A stretch of DNA of 64,000 bases from Microvirga arvi (GTDB lineage: Bacteria; Pseudomonadota; Alphaproteobacteria; Rhizobiales; Beijerinckiaceae). A program made the translations under genes and the position numbers. Shown here piece by piece: positions 50,172-59,329 of the stretch (positions are counted from its first letter, which is position 1; the number at the start of each line of letters is the position of its first letter). The notes under the pieces were generated by a model, which was given only the letters and a program-made list of their open reading frames with translations, was not told the origin of the DNA and did not search any database. The DNA lies in assembly GCF_016892765.1 (NCBI RefSeq), contig NZ_JAFEMD010000033.1:1-64000 (forward strand), given 5' to 3'.

Positions 50172-51269
50172 ATGGGCTTCAAAATGGGCATCGTCGGCCT
50201 GCCGAATGTCGGCAAGTCCACCCTCTTCAACGCCTTGACGCAGACGGCCGCGGCGCAGGCGGCCAACTATCCGTTCTGCACCATCGAGCCGAACGTGGGC
50301 GATGTGGCGGTTCCGGATGAGCGGCTCGACCAGCTTGCGGCCATCGCCAGCTCGGCGCAGATCATCCCGACCCGCCTCACCTTCGTGGACATCGCCGGCC
50401 TCGTGCGTGGCGCGTCCCGCGGAGAAGGCCTCGGCAACCAGTTCCTCGCCAATATCCGCGAGGTCGATGCCATCGCCCATGTGGTGCGCTGCTTCGAGGA
50501 CACGGACATCACCCATGTCGAGGGCAAGATCGACCCCGTCGCCGATATCGAGACCATCGAGACCGAGCTGATGCTCGCCGATCTCGACAGCCTCGAGAAG
50601 CGCGTCACCGCGCTCGAGAAGAAGGCGAAGGGCAACGACAAGGAGGCCAAGGAAACCCTCGACCTCGTCAACCGCACCCTGCCCCTGCTGCGCGAGGGCA
50701 AGCCCGCTCGCATGGTGGAGCGAAAGGTCGAGGAAGAGCGCCTGTTCCAGATGCTCGGCCTGCTCTCCTCCAAGCCTGTTCTTTACGTGTGCAACGTGGA
50801 GGAGGCATCCGCCGACCAGGGCAACGAGTTCTCGGCCCGTGTGTTCGAGCGTGCCAGGGAGGAAGGCGCCAAGGCCGTGGTCGTTTCGGCCAAGATCGAG
50901 AGCGAGATCGCGGTTCTGCCGCCCGAGGAGCAGAAGGACTATCTCGATGCGGTCGGCCTCGTCGAGCCCGGCCTCAACCGCGTGATCCGCGCCGGCTATG
51001 ACCTGCTCGGCCTGATCACCTACTTCACCGTCGGCCCGAAGGAAGCCCGCGCCTGGACCGTCACCAAGGGCACCCGGGCGCCTGGTGCCGCCGGCGTGAT
51101 CCACACGGATTTCGAGAAGGGCTTCATCCGCGCCGAGACGATCGCCTATGCCGATTACACCTCGCTGAAGGGCGAAGCGGGCGCCCGGGACGCGGGCAAG
51201 CTGCGCCTCGAAGGCAAGGAGTACACGGTGCAGGACGGCGACGTGATGCACTTCCGGTTCAACACTTAA
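50172..51269 (+). CDS. ychF: Redox-regulated ATPase YchF (Obg-family)
   Basis: 365 residues. The P-loop is MGIVGLPNVGKSTLFNALTQ, the G3 region LTFVDIAGLVRGASRGEGLG, and the base-recognition segment has YVCNVEE (NxxE instead of NKxD), the hallmark of ATP preference in YchF/OLA1. A helical coiled-coil domain occupies the centre (LEKRVTALEKKAKGNDKEAK), and the TGS domain ends the protein (YFTVGPKEARAWTVTKGTRA and VQDGDVMHFRFN). It binds ribosomes and acts in translation and stress. It is preceded by GGAGTGAGG. Confidence 0.97.
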   Translation: MGFKMGIVGLPNVGKSTLFNALTQTAAAQAANYPFCTIEPNVGDVAVPDERLDQLAAIASSAQIIPTRLTFVDIAGLVRGASRGEGLGNQFLANIREVDAIAHVVRCFEDTDITHVEGKIDPVADIETIETELMLADLDSLEKRVTALEKKAKGNDKEAKETLDLVNRTLPLLREGKPARMVERKVEEERLFQMLGLLSSKPVLYVCNVEEASADQGNEFSARVFERAREEGAKAVVVSAKIESEIAVLPPEEQKDYLDAVGLVEPGLNRVIRAGYDLLGLITYFTVGPKEARAWTVTKGTRAPGAAGVIHTDFEKGFIRAETIAYADYTSLKGEAGARDAGKLRLEGKEYTVQDGDVMHFRFNT

Positions 51270-51329
51270 AATGAACCTGTCGGAATCCTGAACGCAGGCT
51301 TTTTCGTCCGTTCAGGCCCGTTCTGCGAC

Positions 51330-51368
51330 AAAGCCTGCATGGAGGTTGGCTTCATGCAGGCTTTTTTT
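51330..51368 (+). terminator. Intrinsic terminator after ychF that overlaps a small gene's start
   Basis: AAAGCCTGCATG (51330-51341) pairs with CATGCAGGCTTT (51353-51364) around an 11-base loop (51342-51352), followed by a run of T (51362-51368). The 3' arm contains ATG 51354, and the GGAGG at 51341-51345 lies at the arm/loop junction. Confidence 0.75.
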
Positions 51369-51506
51369 GAAAACTTCGTCTCCCCCGGCTTCGGCAGCGC
51401 CGAATTCTTCGTCGGTGTACTCGTGGCCTGCGGCTTCGTCATGATCGGCATCTCGTCCCTCCTGCCCAAGAGCGGCGACGACAAGCTTGAGTGGTGGGAG
51501 AGGTAA
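51354..51506 (+). CDS. 50-residue small membrane protein
   Basis: Reads MQAFFENFVSPGFGSAEFFV then GVLVACGFVMIGISSLLPKS and a charged end DDKLEWWER. One hydrophobic helix (about residues 17-38) with a short amphipathic N-terminus. GGAGG lies 9 bases before ATG 51354; an in-frame ATG is also at 51339. The striking point is that the start codon lies in the 3' arm of the ychF terminator hairpin. Codon usage looks coding (GC-rich third positions). No family recognised; the function is unknown. Confidence 0.65.
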   Translation: MQAFFENFVSPGFGSAEFFVGVLVACGFVMIGISSLLPKSGDDKLEWWER

Positions 51507-51514
51507 GAGAACTT

Positions 51515-51937
51515 CTAAGGCAACCGCAGCGCCTTCGGTCCGATCCCGAGGCCGATCTGCAGGCTTTCCGCGATGCGCACTGCCCGATCCATGAAGAACC
51601 CTGCCACATCCGGCTCACAGATCTCTTTCGCCGTCTGCTCGAACAGCGCCAGCCAGCGAGAAAAAAGCTCGGGCGTGAGATTCATCTTCATATGGGCGGC
51701 CTGCGGCTTGCCCTGATAGCGGCCGGTCCTGAGCGCGATCGAGGACCAGAAATCCACCATCAGCCTCAAGTGCTGGCTCCAGCGGCCTGAGAGCGCCTGA
51801 TGGAAGATGGGCCCGAGATCCGGATCGCGGATCACCCGGTCATAGAAGGTCTCCACCAGTTCCCGGATCAGTTCCTCCGACACGCCTTCGGCCGGGCTGA
51901 TGATCGGAATGCTGCGGCCTGGGGCTGATGGCGCCAA
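51515..51937 (-). CDS. Group III truncated haemoglobin
   Basis: 140 residues from TTG with GAGGAG upstream. A 2-over-2 globin: SEELIRELVETFYDRVIRDP (Tyr B10 region, Y32), LGPIFHQALSGRWSQHLRLM, VDFWSSIALRTGRYQGKPQA and the proximal histidine H82 in AAHMKMNLTP. This matches the group III (P) truncated globins. Roles in NO or oxygen handling are described for the family, but the ligand here is not known. It lies downstream of the DoxX-like gene on the same strand with a gap of 112 bases. Confidence 0.9.
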   Translation of the reverse strand: MAPSAPGRSIPIISPAEGVSEELIRELVETFYDRVIRDPDLGPIFHQALSGRWSQHLRLMVDFWSSIALRTGRYQGKPQAAHMKMNLTPELFSRWLALFEQTAKEICEPDVAGFFMDRAVRIAESLQIGLGIGPKALRLP

Positions 51938-52049
51938 AGCGGATCTCCTCTTAAAACGAAAAGGACGGGAGCATCATGCCCCCATCCCGTTCGATCATTC
52001 CTTGCGAAAGATCAAGCGGGCCGCTCATAACGGCCCGGCTTAAGCTTGG

Positions 52050-53258
52050 TTAGTGATGGTTCTGCTTCTCAGGCTTGGCCTGAGGCCCGTGCGGATGTTC
52101 CTTGCTATGGGAATGTGTCGTCAGTTCGATCTGCTGACGGGCTTCATATCCGGCGCTGTAGAACACTCCATGCAGGCCCCAATATCCGCTCACCAGCACC
52201 ACGAGGGCGACCGCGAGACCTGCAGGAACCGAGGCCAGGCTGCCGAAGTGCGGCAGGGCGTTCGGCATCTTCACGGCAATGGCTTTTGCCTCGCGGCATG
52301 GGTCGGCGGCGACCAGGAAGAGCGCTGCCATGATCAGGGCATGGCCGACGAGGTCGATCCGGCCGAACGGGTAGACCGCGGTGAAGAAAATCGCCAGCAG
52401 GGCCACCGCCGAGAGACGGCGCACCAGCGGGGTCCAGAGCAGGCCGAAGCCCAGGGTGAACTCGGCGACGCCCGCCATCGGGATGAACACGTCGCGCGGC
52501 ATGCCGAAGGTCAGGAAGGGCTTCTCCTCCACGAGCGGATAGAACCAATCCGGATAGGCGAACTTCTCAAGGGACGACCACATGAGCGCGATCGCGATGC
52601 CCCAGCGCAGGGCCAGGAACCGGCGGGCGCGCCACTTCTCGTCATGGGACGAGGCCATCACCAGATAGGCCGCGACGGCAACGCCTAGCGCCAGATAGTC
52701 GAGCAGGTGGAACAGCTCATATTCACGAAGCGCCACCACCCAGAGGGTGATGATGCCGGCAGCGGCGATCGGCATTGTCCGGCGCGAGAACACGCACATG
52801 GCGATCAGAAGCTGCGCCCAGGAGATCAGCTCGGAATCCGTCTTGAGATCGGGGGTGAGATAGATGCCGCCGACCGCGAAGATCGCGACGAAGAAGCCGC
52901 CGATGGCCACGCGCATGAAATCGTCCGAACGGCTCCAGAGCGGCGCACTGATGCGGTCGAGCCCCGACTGGATGCCCCGGCCGATGATGGTGCGCTCGAT
53001 CATGAGCGTGGCAAGGAAAAAGGCCAGCACCAGGCCGATGCCGGTCCAGAACCACGCATTGGTCAGCGTGGCGGCAATCGGCTGCGGAGCAGCATCGACG
53101 ATATAGGGCGCGAACCACTTCACATGGGCTTGCGCCGGCAGCGCCCACAGGCCGGCGCCGAAGGATGCGGCACCCGCCACCGCTCGTTTCAACGCCCCCG
53201 GATTTTGTGGTCTTGGCTCAAGCGGCGCGGAGCCGTTCGTGGCAGATACGCGAGACAT
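52050..53258 (-). CDS. DoxX-like polytopic membrane protein with His-rich tail
   Basis: 402 residues. About nine hydrophobic helices, beginning after an N-terminal signal-like stretch (AGAASFGAGLWALPAQAHVK). The later half resembles DoxX-type quinone-related membrane proteins (LRWGIAIALMWSSLEKFAYP, FGMPRDVFIPMAGVAEFTLG, YPFGRIDLVGHALIMAALFL). The C-terminus is His-rich (ELTTHSHSKEHPHGP, KQNHH), a possible metal-binding tail. It sits upstream of the truncated globin, hinting at a respiratory or NO-related role. GAGGATG precedes the ATG. The exact family is uncertain. Confidence 0.75.
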   Translation of the reverse strand: MSRVSATNGSAPLEPRPQNPGALKRAVAGAASFGAGLWALPAQAHVKWFAPYIVDAAPQPIAATLTNAWFWTGIGLVLAFFLATLMIERTIIGRGIQSGLDRISAPLWSRSDDFMRVAIGGFFVAIFAVGGIYLTPDLKTDSELISWAQLLIAMCVFSRRTMPIAAAGIITLWVVALREYELFHLLDYLALGVAVAAYLVMASSHDEKWRARRFLALRWGIAIALMWSSLEKFAYPDWFYPLVEEKPFLTFGMPRDVFIPMAGVAEFTLGFGLLWTPLVRRLSAVALLAIFFTAVYPFGRIDLVGHALIMAALFLVAADPCREAKAIAVKMPNALPHFGSLASVPAGLAVALVVLVSGYWGLHGVFYSAGYEARQQIELTTHSHSKEHPHGPQAKPEKQNHH

Positions 53259-53473
53259 GACATCCTCGTTGGTGGATAATCTTCTTGGATGGCGGAGGAT
53301 GTACGCCCGTCAGGCTCGGGACGATATTCAGACATTGCCCCTAAGGGATATTGCGTAGCGGCATCATAGGCTCGGCCGTGGAAGCGCCTCGCTCGGGGTG
53401 TCTGTCCCCGGACGTGGAAGGATCGATCCCGAACCTTGAGCGTTGAGCCTTCGTCATCTTCAATGCCGGGCCC

Positions 53474-54142
53474 ATGAAGCTTCACCATCGACACGACTGG
53501 AATCTCACCCCTTCCGAGGCCATCGCCCTGCAGCAGGAACTGCGTCGAGAGGTAATCTCCGACCGGCCCATCGATCTCGACCGGATCGAGCTGGTGGCAG
53601 GCGTCGATGTAAGCGTGAAGAACGAGCAGTCCCAGGCCGCCATCGTGGTCATGACCTATCCCGGCTTCCTGCCGGTGGAGACGGTGCTTGCCCAGCGCCC
53701 GACGCCGTTTCCCTATGTCCCTGGCCTCCTGAGCTTTCGTGAGGGGCCGGTGCTCGAGGAGGCCTTCGAGAAGCTCAAGACCGTGCCTGACGTCTTCCTC
53801 TTCGACGGCATGGGCATCGCCCATCCGCGCCGCATCGGCATCGCCAGCCATATGGGCCTGTGGCTGCAGCGCCCCACCATCGGCTGCGGCAAGACGCTGC
53901 TCTGCGGGCGCTACAGGGATCTGGCCGAGGAGAAGGGCTCCGCCGCACCGCTCGTCGACCGCAAGGAGACCATCGGCGTGGCTTTGCGCACCCGCACCGC
54001 CAAGAACCCCATGTTCATCTCTCCCGGTCACCTCGCCGACATCCCAACCGCCGCCGAGCTCGTCCTGCGCTGCTCCCCGAAATACCGCCTGCCGGAGCCG
54101 ATCCGCCTGGCGCACAACGCGGCGGGCGACTTCTCGCCCTGA
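53474..54142 (+). CDS. nfi: Endonuclease V (deoxyinosine 3'-endonuclease)
   Basis: 222 residues. It nicks DNA 3' to deaminated bases such as hypoxanthine. The metal-binding acidic set is intact: D45 in VAGVDVSVKN, E90 in LLSFREGPV and D111 in FLFDGMGIAHPRRIG. IGCGKTLLCGRY and LVDRKETIGVALRTR, then MFISPGHLADIPTAAELVLR, complete the family pattern. Length is normal. With uvrB, uvrC and the Y-family polymerase, it adds to the DNA-repair content of the window. Monocistronic; upstream DNA shows no SOS box. Confidence 0.95.
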   Translation: MKLHHRHDWNLTPSEAIALQQELRREVISDRPIDLDRIELVAGVDVSVKNEQSQAAIVVMTYPGFLPVETVLAQRPTPFPYVPGLLSFREGPVLEEAFEKLKTVPDVFLFDGMGIAHPRRIGIASHMGLWLQRPTIGCGKTLLCGRYRDLAEEKGSAAPLVDRKETIGVALRTRTAKNPMFISPGHLADIPTAAELVLRCSPKYRLPEPIRLAHNAAGDFSP

Positions 54143-54274
54143 GTGCTGCCGATTGCCGCAGCGCGCCTAACCCTGACGTTTCGTCAAAGGCCCTCTCCGT
54201 TCAGAGAGTTGTCGTCCATGCAAGCCTCCGCGAGAGATGGAGCAAAGAAACTCTTTTGAAGTGGGGCAATTGTT

Positions 54275-57200
54275 ATGGCGGTCATCTATGGAACTTCTGG
54301 GGCGGATACTCGCAATGGGACTGACCAAGCGGATACGATCTACGGCTATCCGGAGGCAGCCACGCCGCCCAGCCAAGTGATCGCCTCCGGCCTTTACAGG
54401 CCTCTTTTCGCGACGGCTCCCGAAAGTGACACAGGTCGGCTCTTCGTGGCATCTCAGGGTGGAACGATCAAGATCTACGACCTGAACAACCCGCAGGCGA
54501 CACCCCGGACGTTCCTCGACATCACCAACAAGGTCAACAACAACACGGAAGCCGGGCTGCTTGGCTTCACTTTTCACCCCGACTTTGCAACCACCGGCAA
54601 GTGCTATGTAAACTACACAACACTGGACAATACAGAGGGAACTGGTCGGAAACAGGCGATTGTCGAATACACGTTCGATCCGAACGATCTGAGCAAGGCG
54701 CCGACTTCGAAGACCATCATGATCGTCGACTATCCGCAGGAGCACACGCATCACCGCGCGGGTTGGCTCGGCTTTGGCCCCGACGGCATGCTCTACATCG
54801 CAACCGGCGAGAATACCGTGGCAGCCAATGCGCAGACGGTCGTCAATCAGGATGGAACAATCAACCATCTGGGAAAGATCCTCCGCATCGATGTGAGCGG
54901 AGATGACTTCCAGACCGATCAGAACCGCAACTACAGTATCCCTGACAACCCAACGCAGTTCGACAACATCGCTGGCGAACTGGCTCAACCTTCCGAGATC
55001 TGGGCTGTCGGTCTGCGCAATCCATGGCGCGCCAGCTTCGGGCCGGATGGTACCCTCTATGTCGCCGATGTCGGTCAGAACACCTATGAAGAAATCAATA
55101 TCGTCAAGGCCGGTAAAAACTATGGCTGGCGCCCGGCTCCTGTCGCGGACGGTCCTCAGAATGTGGAAGGGTATACGGATCCCTACTACTACGGCCGCGA
55201 CATCGGCGGTTCGGTGACGGGTGGCTATTTCTATTCCGGCCAAGGACCATTGAACGGCAAATATATCTTCGGCGACTTCAACGAAGGTAAGATCTTCGCT
55301 ATGGATGTAAGCGGAGATGAACCTGTCGTCGATGACATCACAAACTTATTCAAAGACTCACAGGGCAATCCTCTTGAATTCGGCCACATTGCTTCGTTTG
55401 GCTTAGACGGACAAGGAAATCTGTATGCAGTCAGCTATGCTGATGCCGATTTTAATCCGATGGACTCAGGGGCAATCTTCCGCCTCAGCGACAACACGCC
55501 CGTTGCAGATGCTGGCGACACCCTGAACGGTGCCGGCGGCGATGACACCATTTATGGCGGCGGCGGTGACGATACCATCCATGGCGGCTCCGACAACGAT
55601 CTGGTTTACGGCGATGCAGACAATGATCGTCTGTATGGCGATCGTGGTGAGGACACGCTCCGGGGCGGTGATGGGGTGGATACCCTTGAAGGCGGCGATG
55701 GTGCGGATGTGCTAGAGGGCGGTGCGGGAAATGACGTCTACTATGTGGACGTCGACGATGCGGTCGTCGAAGCCGCGGGGGGCGGCTACGATGTGGTGCA
55801 TGTGGCTGGCCTGTTCTACGAACTGGATGAAGGACAAGAGGTCGAGGAAGTTCGGGCCGTCGTCGACGTTCAGGTCGTCGGCCTAGTTGGAAACGAACTC
55901 TCTCAGAGGCTCGTCGGCAATGCAGGCAGCAACGCCCTTGATGGGTATGAGGGCCAAGACACCCTTGAAGGGCTTGGCGGCAACGATACCTACCGTGTCG
56001 ATGGCAATGATACGGTAATCGAAACAGAGGATGGTGGCACCGATACGGTCCGTTCGATAGCGGACTACGTTCTCGGGGCTCACCTCGAAAACCTGCAACT
56101 TTTGGAGAACGCTATCAAAGCCACCGGCAATGATCTCAAGAACGAGATCACCGGCAACGACAAAGCCAACGTCATCGACGGTGCAGGCGGAGAAGACACC
56201 CTGAACGGCGGAGATGGGGACGATACCTACCATGTCTACGGCCTTGAAACGATCGAGGAAATCGCCGGCGAGGGTATAGATACGATCATCTTTAAAGGCG
56301 GCGGCAGCTACACCCTCGGGGCGGGCATCCATGTAGAGGTCCTGAAAGTCGATCTGGATAGCGGATGGGGCAATCTCACCGGCAATGCCTTCGGCAACAA
56401 GCTTTACAGCAGTCGAGGCAACAACGCTCTCGACGGTGGCGAGGGCGACGATACGGTGGTGCTGAGCGGCAACCGAAGCGACTACACCATCACCCTGAAC
56501 AGCGATCAATCCTTCACGATCGAAGACAAACGCACAACCGGTGACGGAAGGGATACAGTTCGCAACGTAGAGATCTTCGAGTTCGCCGACCGCAAGGTGA
56601 ACGTGAAAAATCTGCTGGCTCCTACCGATATCATCCTGGATGGCGATGCGGTGACTGAGAACACCAAGGCTGGGGAACTGATCGGTCAGTTCAGGGTAGT
56701 CGACAATCCCGGCGATACGCATCGCTTCGAATTGGTCGACGATGCCGGTGGACGCTTTGATCTCCAGGTGGTGAACGGCGTCACGTCGCTCGCGGTCAAG
56801 GACGGTGTGAGGCTCGACTACGAGCAGGCCACCCAACACAGCATTACGGTGAAAGTGACTGATGGCGCTGGGGATTCCATCACGGAGACGATTGCCATTC
56901 GCGTGACGGATTCCCTGAACGAGAGCGCCACCGGCAGCGCTCTGGGCGACCGGATCCTGGGCGGCTCCGGCCGAGACACCTTCTCCGGCGGCGCCGGCAA
57001 CGACACGATCGATGCCGGTGCAGGCAACGACCGTCTGACCGGCGATGCAGGCAACGACTCGCTCACTGGCGGCGCTGGCAACGACGTGTTCAGCGGCGGC
57101 GACGGCAACGAGCGTCTCACCGGCGGATTGGGCCAAGATACGCTCACCGGCAGCAAGGGCCGGGATGTGTTCATCTTCGACGACCGGGAGACCGGCTCAT

Positions 57201-57472
57201 CCAAGACGAAGGCGGACTACATCACCGACTTCAAGGGCCGAGAGGGCGACCGCATCGACCTGCGGGCGGTGGATGCCAACACGAAGAAGAGCGGCGACCA
57301 GAACTTCAGCTTCATCGGCACGAAGGCGTTCAGCAAGGAGGGCCAGGTGCGCTACGAGAAGGCGAAGGGGTACACCTACGTCCATCTCAACACCGATGCC
57401 GACAAGGCGGCCGAAGCCGTGATCAAGCTCAAGGGCGCCATCGACCTCAGCAAAGGCTGGTTCGTGCTCTGA
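54275..57472 (+). CDS. Multidomain secreted PQQ-type sugar dehydrogenase with RTX repeats and cadherin-like domain
   Basis: 1065 residues. The N-terminus has an RTX-like leader (VIYGTSGADTRNGTDQADTI), then a six-bladed sorbosone/glucose-dehydrogenase-like propeller (about residues 35-405: EAGLLGFTFHPDFATTGKCY, HHRAGWLGFGPDGMLYIATG, WAVGLRNPWRASFGPDGTLY, YGWRPAP). RTX nonapeptides follow (residues ~415-480 and further blocks to ~700), then a cadherin-like repeat (about 785-885, LAPTDIILDGDAVTENTKAG to TIAIRVTD), a second RTX block (~890-950) and a T1SS-type C-terminus (YITDFKGREGDRIDLRAVDA). No N-terminal Sec signal, so type I export is likely. Intact PQQ-binding residues cannot be confirmed by eye. 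Confidence 0.88.
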   Translation: MAVIYGTSGADTRNGTDQADTIYGYPEAATPPSQVIASGLYRPLFATAPESDTGRLFVASQGGTIKIYDLNNPQATPRTFLDITNKVNNNTEAGLLGFTFHPDFATTGKCYVNYTTLDNTEGTGRKQAIVEYTFDPNDLSKAPTSKTIMIVDYPQEHTHHRAGWLGFGPDGMLYIATGENTVAANAQTVVNQDGTINHLGKILRIDVSGDDFQTDQNRNYSIPDNPTQFDNIAGELAQPSEIWAVGLRNPWRASFGPDGTLYVADVGQNTYEEINIVKAGKNYGWRPAPVADGPQNVEGYTDPYYYGRDIGGSVTGGYFYSGQGPLNGKYIFGDFNEGKIFAMDVSGDEPVVDDITNLFKDSQGNPLEFGHIASFGLDGQGNLYAVSYADADFNPMDSGAIFRLSDNTPVADAGDTLNGAGGDDTIYGGGGDDTIHGGSDNDLVYGDADNDRLYGDRGEDTLRGGDGVDTLEGGDGADVLEGGAGNDVYYVDVDDAVVEAAGGGYDVVHVAGLFYELDEGQEVEEVRAVVDVQVVGLVGNELSQRLVGNAGSNALDGYEGQDTLEGLGGNDTYRVDGNDTVIETEDGGTDTVRSIADYVLGAHLENLQLLENAIKATGNDLKNEITGNDKANVIDGAGGEDTLNGGDGDDTYHVYGLETIEEIAGEGIDTIIFKGGGSYTLGAGIHVEVLKVDLDSGWGNLTGNAFGNKLYSSRGNNALDGGEGDDTVVLSGNRSDYTITLNSDQSFTIEDKRTTGDGRDTVRNVEIFEFADRKVNVKNLLAPTDIILDGDAVTENTKAGELIGQFRVVDNPGDTHRFELVDDAGGRFDLQVVNGVTSLAVKDGVRLDYEQATQHSITVKVTDGAGDSITETIAIRVTDSLNESATGSALGDRILGGSGRDTFSGGAGNDTIDAGAGNDRLTGDAGNDSLTGGAGNDVFSGGDGNERLTGGLGQDTLTGSKGRDVFIFDDRETGSSKTKADYITDFKGREGDRIDLRAVDANTKKSGDQNFSFIGTKAFSKEGQVRYEKAKGYTYVHLNTDADKAAEAVIKLKGAIDLSKGWFVL

Positions 57473-57506
57473 TCATCCGCAAGGATAAGCCTTCCAAGAT
57501 CACGCG

Positions 57507-57535
57507 AGGGGACAGGCATTGCCCGTCCCCTTTTT
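57507..57535 (+). terminator. Intrinsic terminator after the RTX fusion gene
   Basis: AGGGGAC (57507-57513) / GTCCCCT (57525-57531) with an inner AGGC/GCCC extension, followed by TTTTT. Confidence 0.85.
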
Positions 57536-57635
57536 CGTCGGACGGGATACTCATGGATGACGGGGCGGGGTTGCAGCGGCAGGGCTCCCGATAAGCTATT
57601 CGCTGTGCTAGGGCAGATTCAGGAAGGGATCGCAC

Positions 57636-58637
57636 ATGCGCACGTTCGAAGATCTGCCCGCCGGCTTCACCCAGACCCTCGGCCCGCTTCATGTGTCGAA
57701 GGACGATATCCTGGCCTTCGCGCGGGAATACGATGCCCAGCCCTTCCATGTGGACGAGGTCGCCGCCAAGGACTCCTTCGTCGGTACCCTGATCGCCTCG
57801 GGCTGGCACACCTGCAGCCTCAACATGCGCCTCGTGGCCGATGGGCTGCTGCTGGATTCCTCCGGCATGGGCGCGCCAGGCATCGAGGAGGTCAAGTGGG
57901 TCAAGCCGGTCAGGCCGGGCGATACGCTCCGCTCGCATGTAAAGGTTCTTGAGAGCCGCATCTCCAAGAGCAGGCCTTCGCTCGGCCTCGTGCGCTTCCA
58001 CTTCGATATGGTCAACCAGGCCGACGAGACCGTGCTGACCCAGACCAACTGGGTGATGTTCGCAACCCGCGACGCCGGTCCATCCTCGGGCGAGGTCCTC
58101 TCCATGGGGGCGCATTCCCGGTCCGGCGATCACCCCCGGCGGGAGATCCCGCCGATCTCCTCCAATCCCTATTTCGGGGACCTCGTCATCGGCGAGACGG
58201 AGGAGCTGGGCTCCTACACCTTCACGCCCGACGACATCGTCCGGTTCGCCAAGCAGTACGATCCTCAGCGCTTCCATGTGGACCCGGAGGCCGCCAAGGA
58301 CAGCCTGTTCGGCGCGCTCTGCGCCTCGGGCTGGCACACGGCGAGCATGTGGATGAAGCACATGGTCGGGTATCGCGACCGCATCCGCGCCTATGCCCTC
58401 GCCCACGGTCAGAGGCCGGCCCGGCTCGGCCCCTCCCCCGGCTTCTCCAATCTGAAGTGGCTGAAGCCCGTCTATGCGGGCGACACGATCACCTACCGCA
58501 CCACCGTGACGGCCAAGCGCGCCTCCGCCTCGCGCCCCGGCTGGGGCCTCGTGTTCCACCACAACGCCGGCACCAACCAGCACGGCGAGGAGGTCTTTGC
58601 CTTCGACGGAATGGTGTTCTGGGAAAGGCGGAGTTGA
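57636..58637 (+). CDS. Tandem MaoC-like (hot-dog) dehydratase
   Basis: 333 residues made of two MaoC/(R)-hydratase hot-dog domains. Each has the motif Y-D-xQ-x-F-H-V-D: AREYDAQPFHVDEVAAKDSF in the first and AKQYDPQRFHVDPEAAKDSL in the second, where D and H of the hydratase 2 motif are present. SGWHTCSLNMRLVADGLL and SGWHTASMWMKHMV are parallel. It likely hydrates an enoyl-CoA or a related acyl group; the substrate is not known. GGAAGGGA precedes the ATG. Duplicated internal halves suggest a fused homodimer. Confidence 0.9.
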   Translation: MRTFEDLPAGFTQTLGPLHVSKDDILAFAREYDAQPFHVDEVAAKDSFVGTLIASGWHTCSLNMRLVADGLLLDSSGMGAPGIEEVKWVKPVRPGDTLRSHVKVLESRISKSRPSLGLVRFHFDMVNQADETVLTQTNWVMFATRDAGPSSGEVLSMGAHSRSGDHPRREIPPISSNPYFGDLVIGETEELGSYTFTPDDIVRFAKQYDPQRFHVDPEAAKDSLFGALCASGWHTASMWMKHMVGYRDRIRAYALAHGQRPARLGPSPGFSNLKWLKPVYAGDTITYRTTVTAKRASASRPGWGLVFHHNAGTNQHGEEVFAFDGMVFWERRS

Positions 58638-58657
58638 GCCACTCTCTCAGGCTGTGC

Positions 58658-58708
58658 CGCCACACCGCTGTCACCCCGGACTCCGCTGCGCGGCACCGGG
58701 ATGACAGC
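58658..58708. repeat. Short palindromic intergenic repeat
   Basis: CTGTCACCCCGG / CCGGGATGACAG-type inverted ends between the convergent MaoC and apt genes. It may serve as a terminator. Confidence 0.45.
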
Positions 58709-58714
58709 CTTGCA

Positions 58715-59260
58715 TTAATGCCCCTCGAAGCTCACGAGGCTGCGCACCTCGACGCCGAGTTCCCGAAGCCTCTGGGCGCCGCCGAGATCCGGCAGGTCGA
58801 TGATGAAGCAGGCGGCCACGATCTTGGCACCCATCTGGCGCAGCAACTGGGAGGCTGCCACCGCCGTGCCGCCGGTGGCGATGAGGTCGTCCACGAGGAT
58901 CACGCGCTCGTCTTGGCCGATGGCGTCGGTGTGGATCTCCATCTCGTCGACGCCGTATTCCAGGGAATAGGCGATGCGCACCGTCTCATGGGGAAGCTTG
59001 CCCTTCTTGCGGATCGGCACGAAGCCGGCGGAGAGCTGGTGCGCCACCGCCCCGCCCAGGATGAAGCCGCGCGCCTCGATCCCCGCCACCTTGTCGATGC
59101 GCCCGCCCGCGAAGGGATGGACGAGTTCGTCCACCGAGCGCCGGAAAGCCCGCGCGTCACCCAGCAGGGTCGTGATGTCCCGAAAGACGATGCCGGGCTT
59201 CGGGTAATCCGGAATCGAGCGGATCGCGGACTTGAGGTCGGTGAGGAGACGCTGGTCCAT
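58715..59260 (-). CDS. apt: Adenine phosphoribosyltransferase
   Basis: 181 residues. It salvages adenine to AMP using [41 protein letters not shown] and the PRPP-binding loop [20 protein letters not shown] are diagnostic. It lies downstream of mtnP with a gap of about 70 bases; MtnP releases adenine from methylthioadenosine, so the two enzymes form a salvage unit. Prs in the same window makes the PRPP. Confidence 0.96.
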   Translation of the reverse strand: MDQRLLTDLKSAIRSIPDYPKPGIVFRDITTLLGDARAFRRSVDELVHPFAGGRIDKVAGIEARGFILGGAVAHQLSAGFVPIRKKGKLPHETVRIAYSLEYGVDEMEIHTDAIGQDERVILVDDLIATGGTAVAASQLLRQMGAKIVAACFIIDLPDLGGAQRLRELGVEVRSLVSFEGH

Positions 59261-59329
59261 GGGTTCAAGCCTGCCTAGGTATTGACTGGAGATGGGTCTG
59301 TAATCGCTATGAGCGCAAGATGCCAGCGA

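Noticed and set aside
55883..57136. 417-codon minus-strand frame opposite the RTX repeats
   Set aside because: An open antisense frame is a usual by-product of repetitive GGxGxD coding; no domain is seen.
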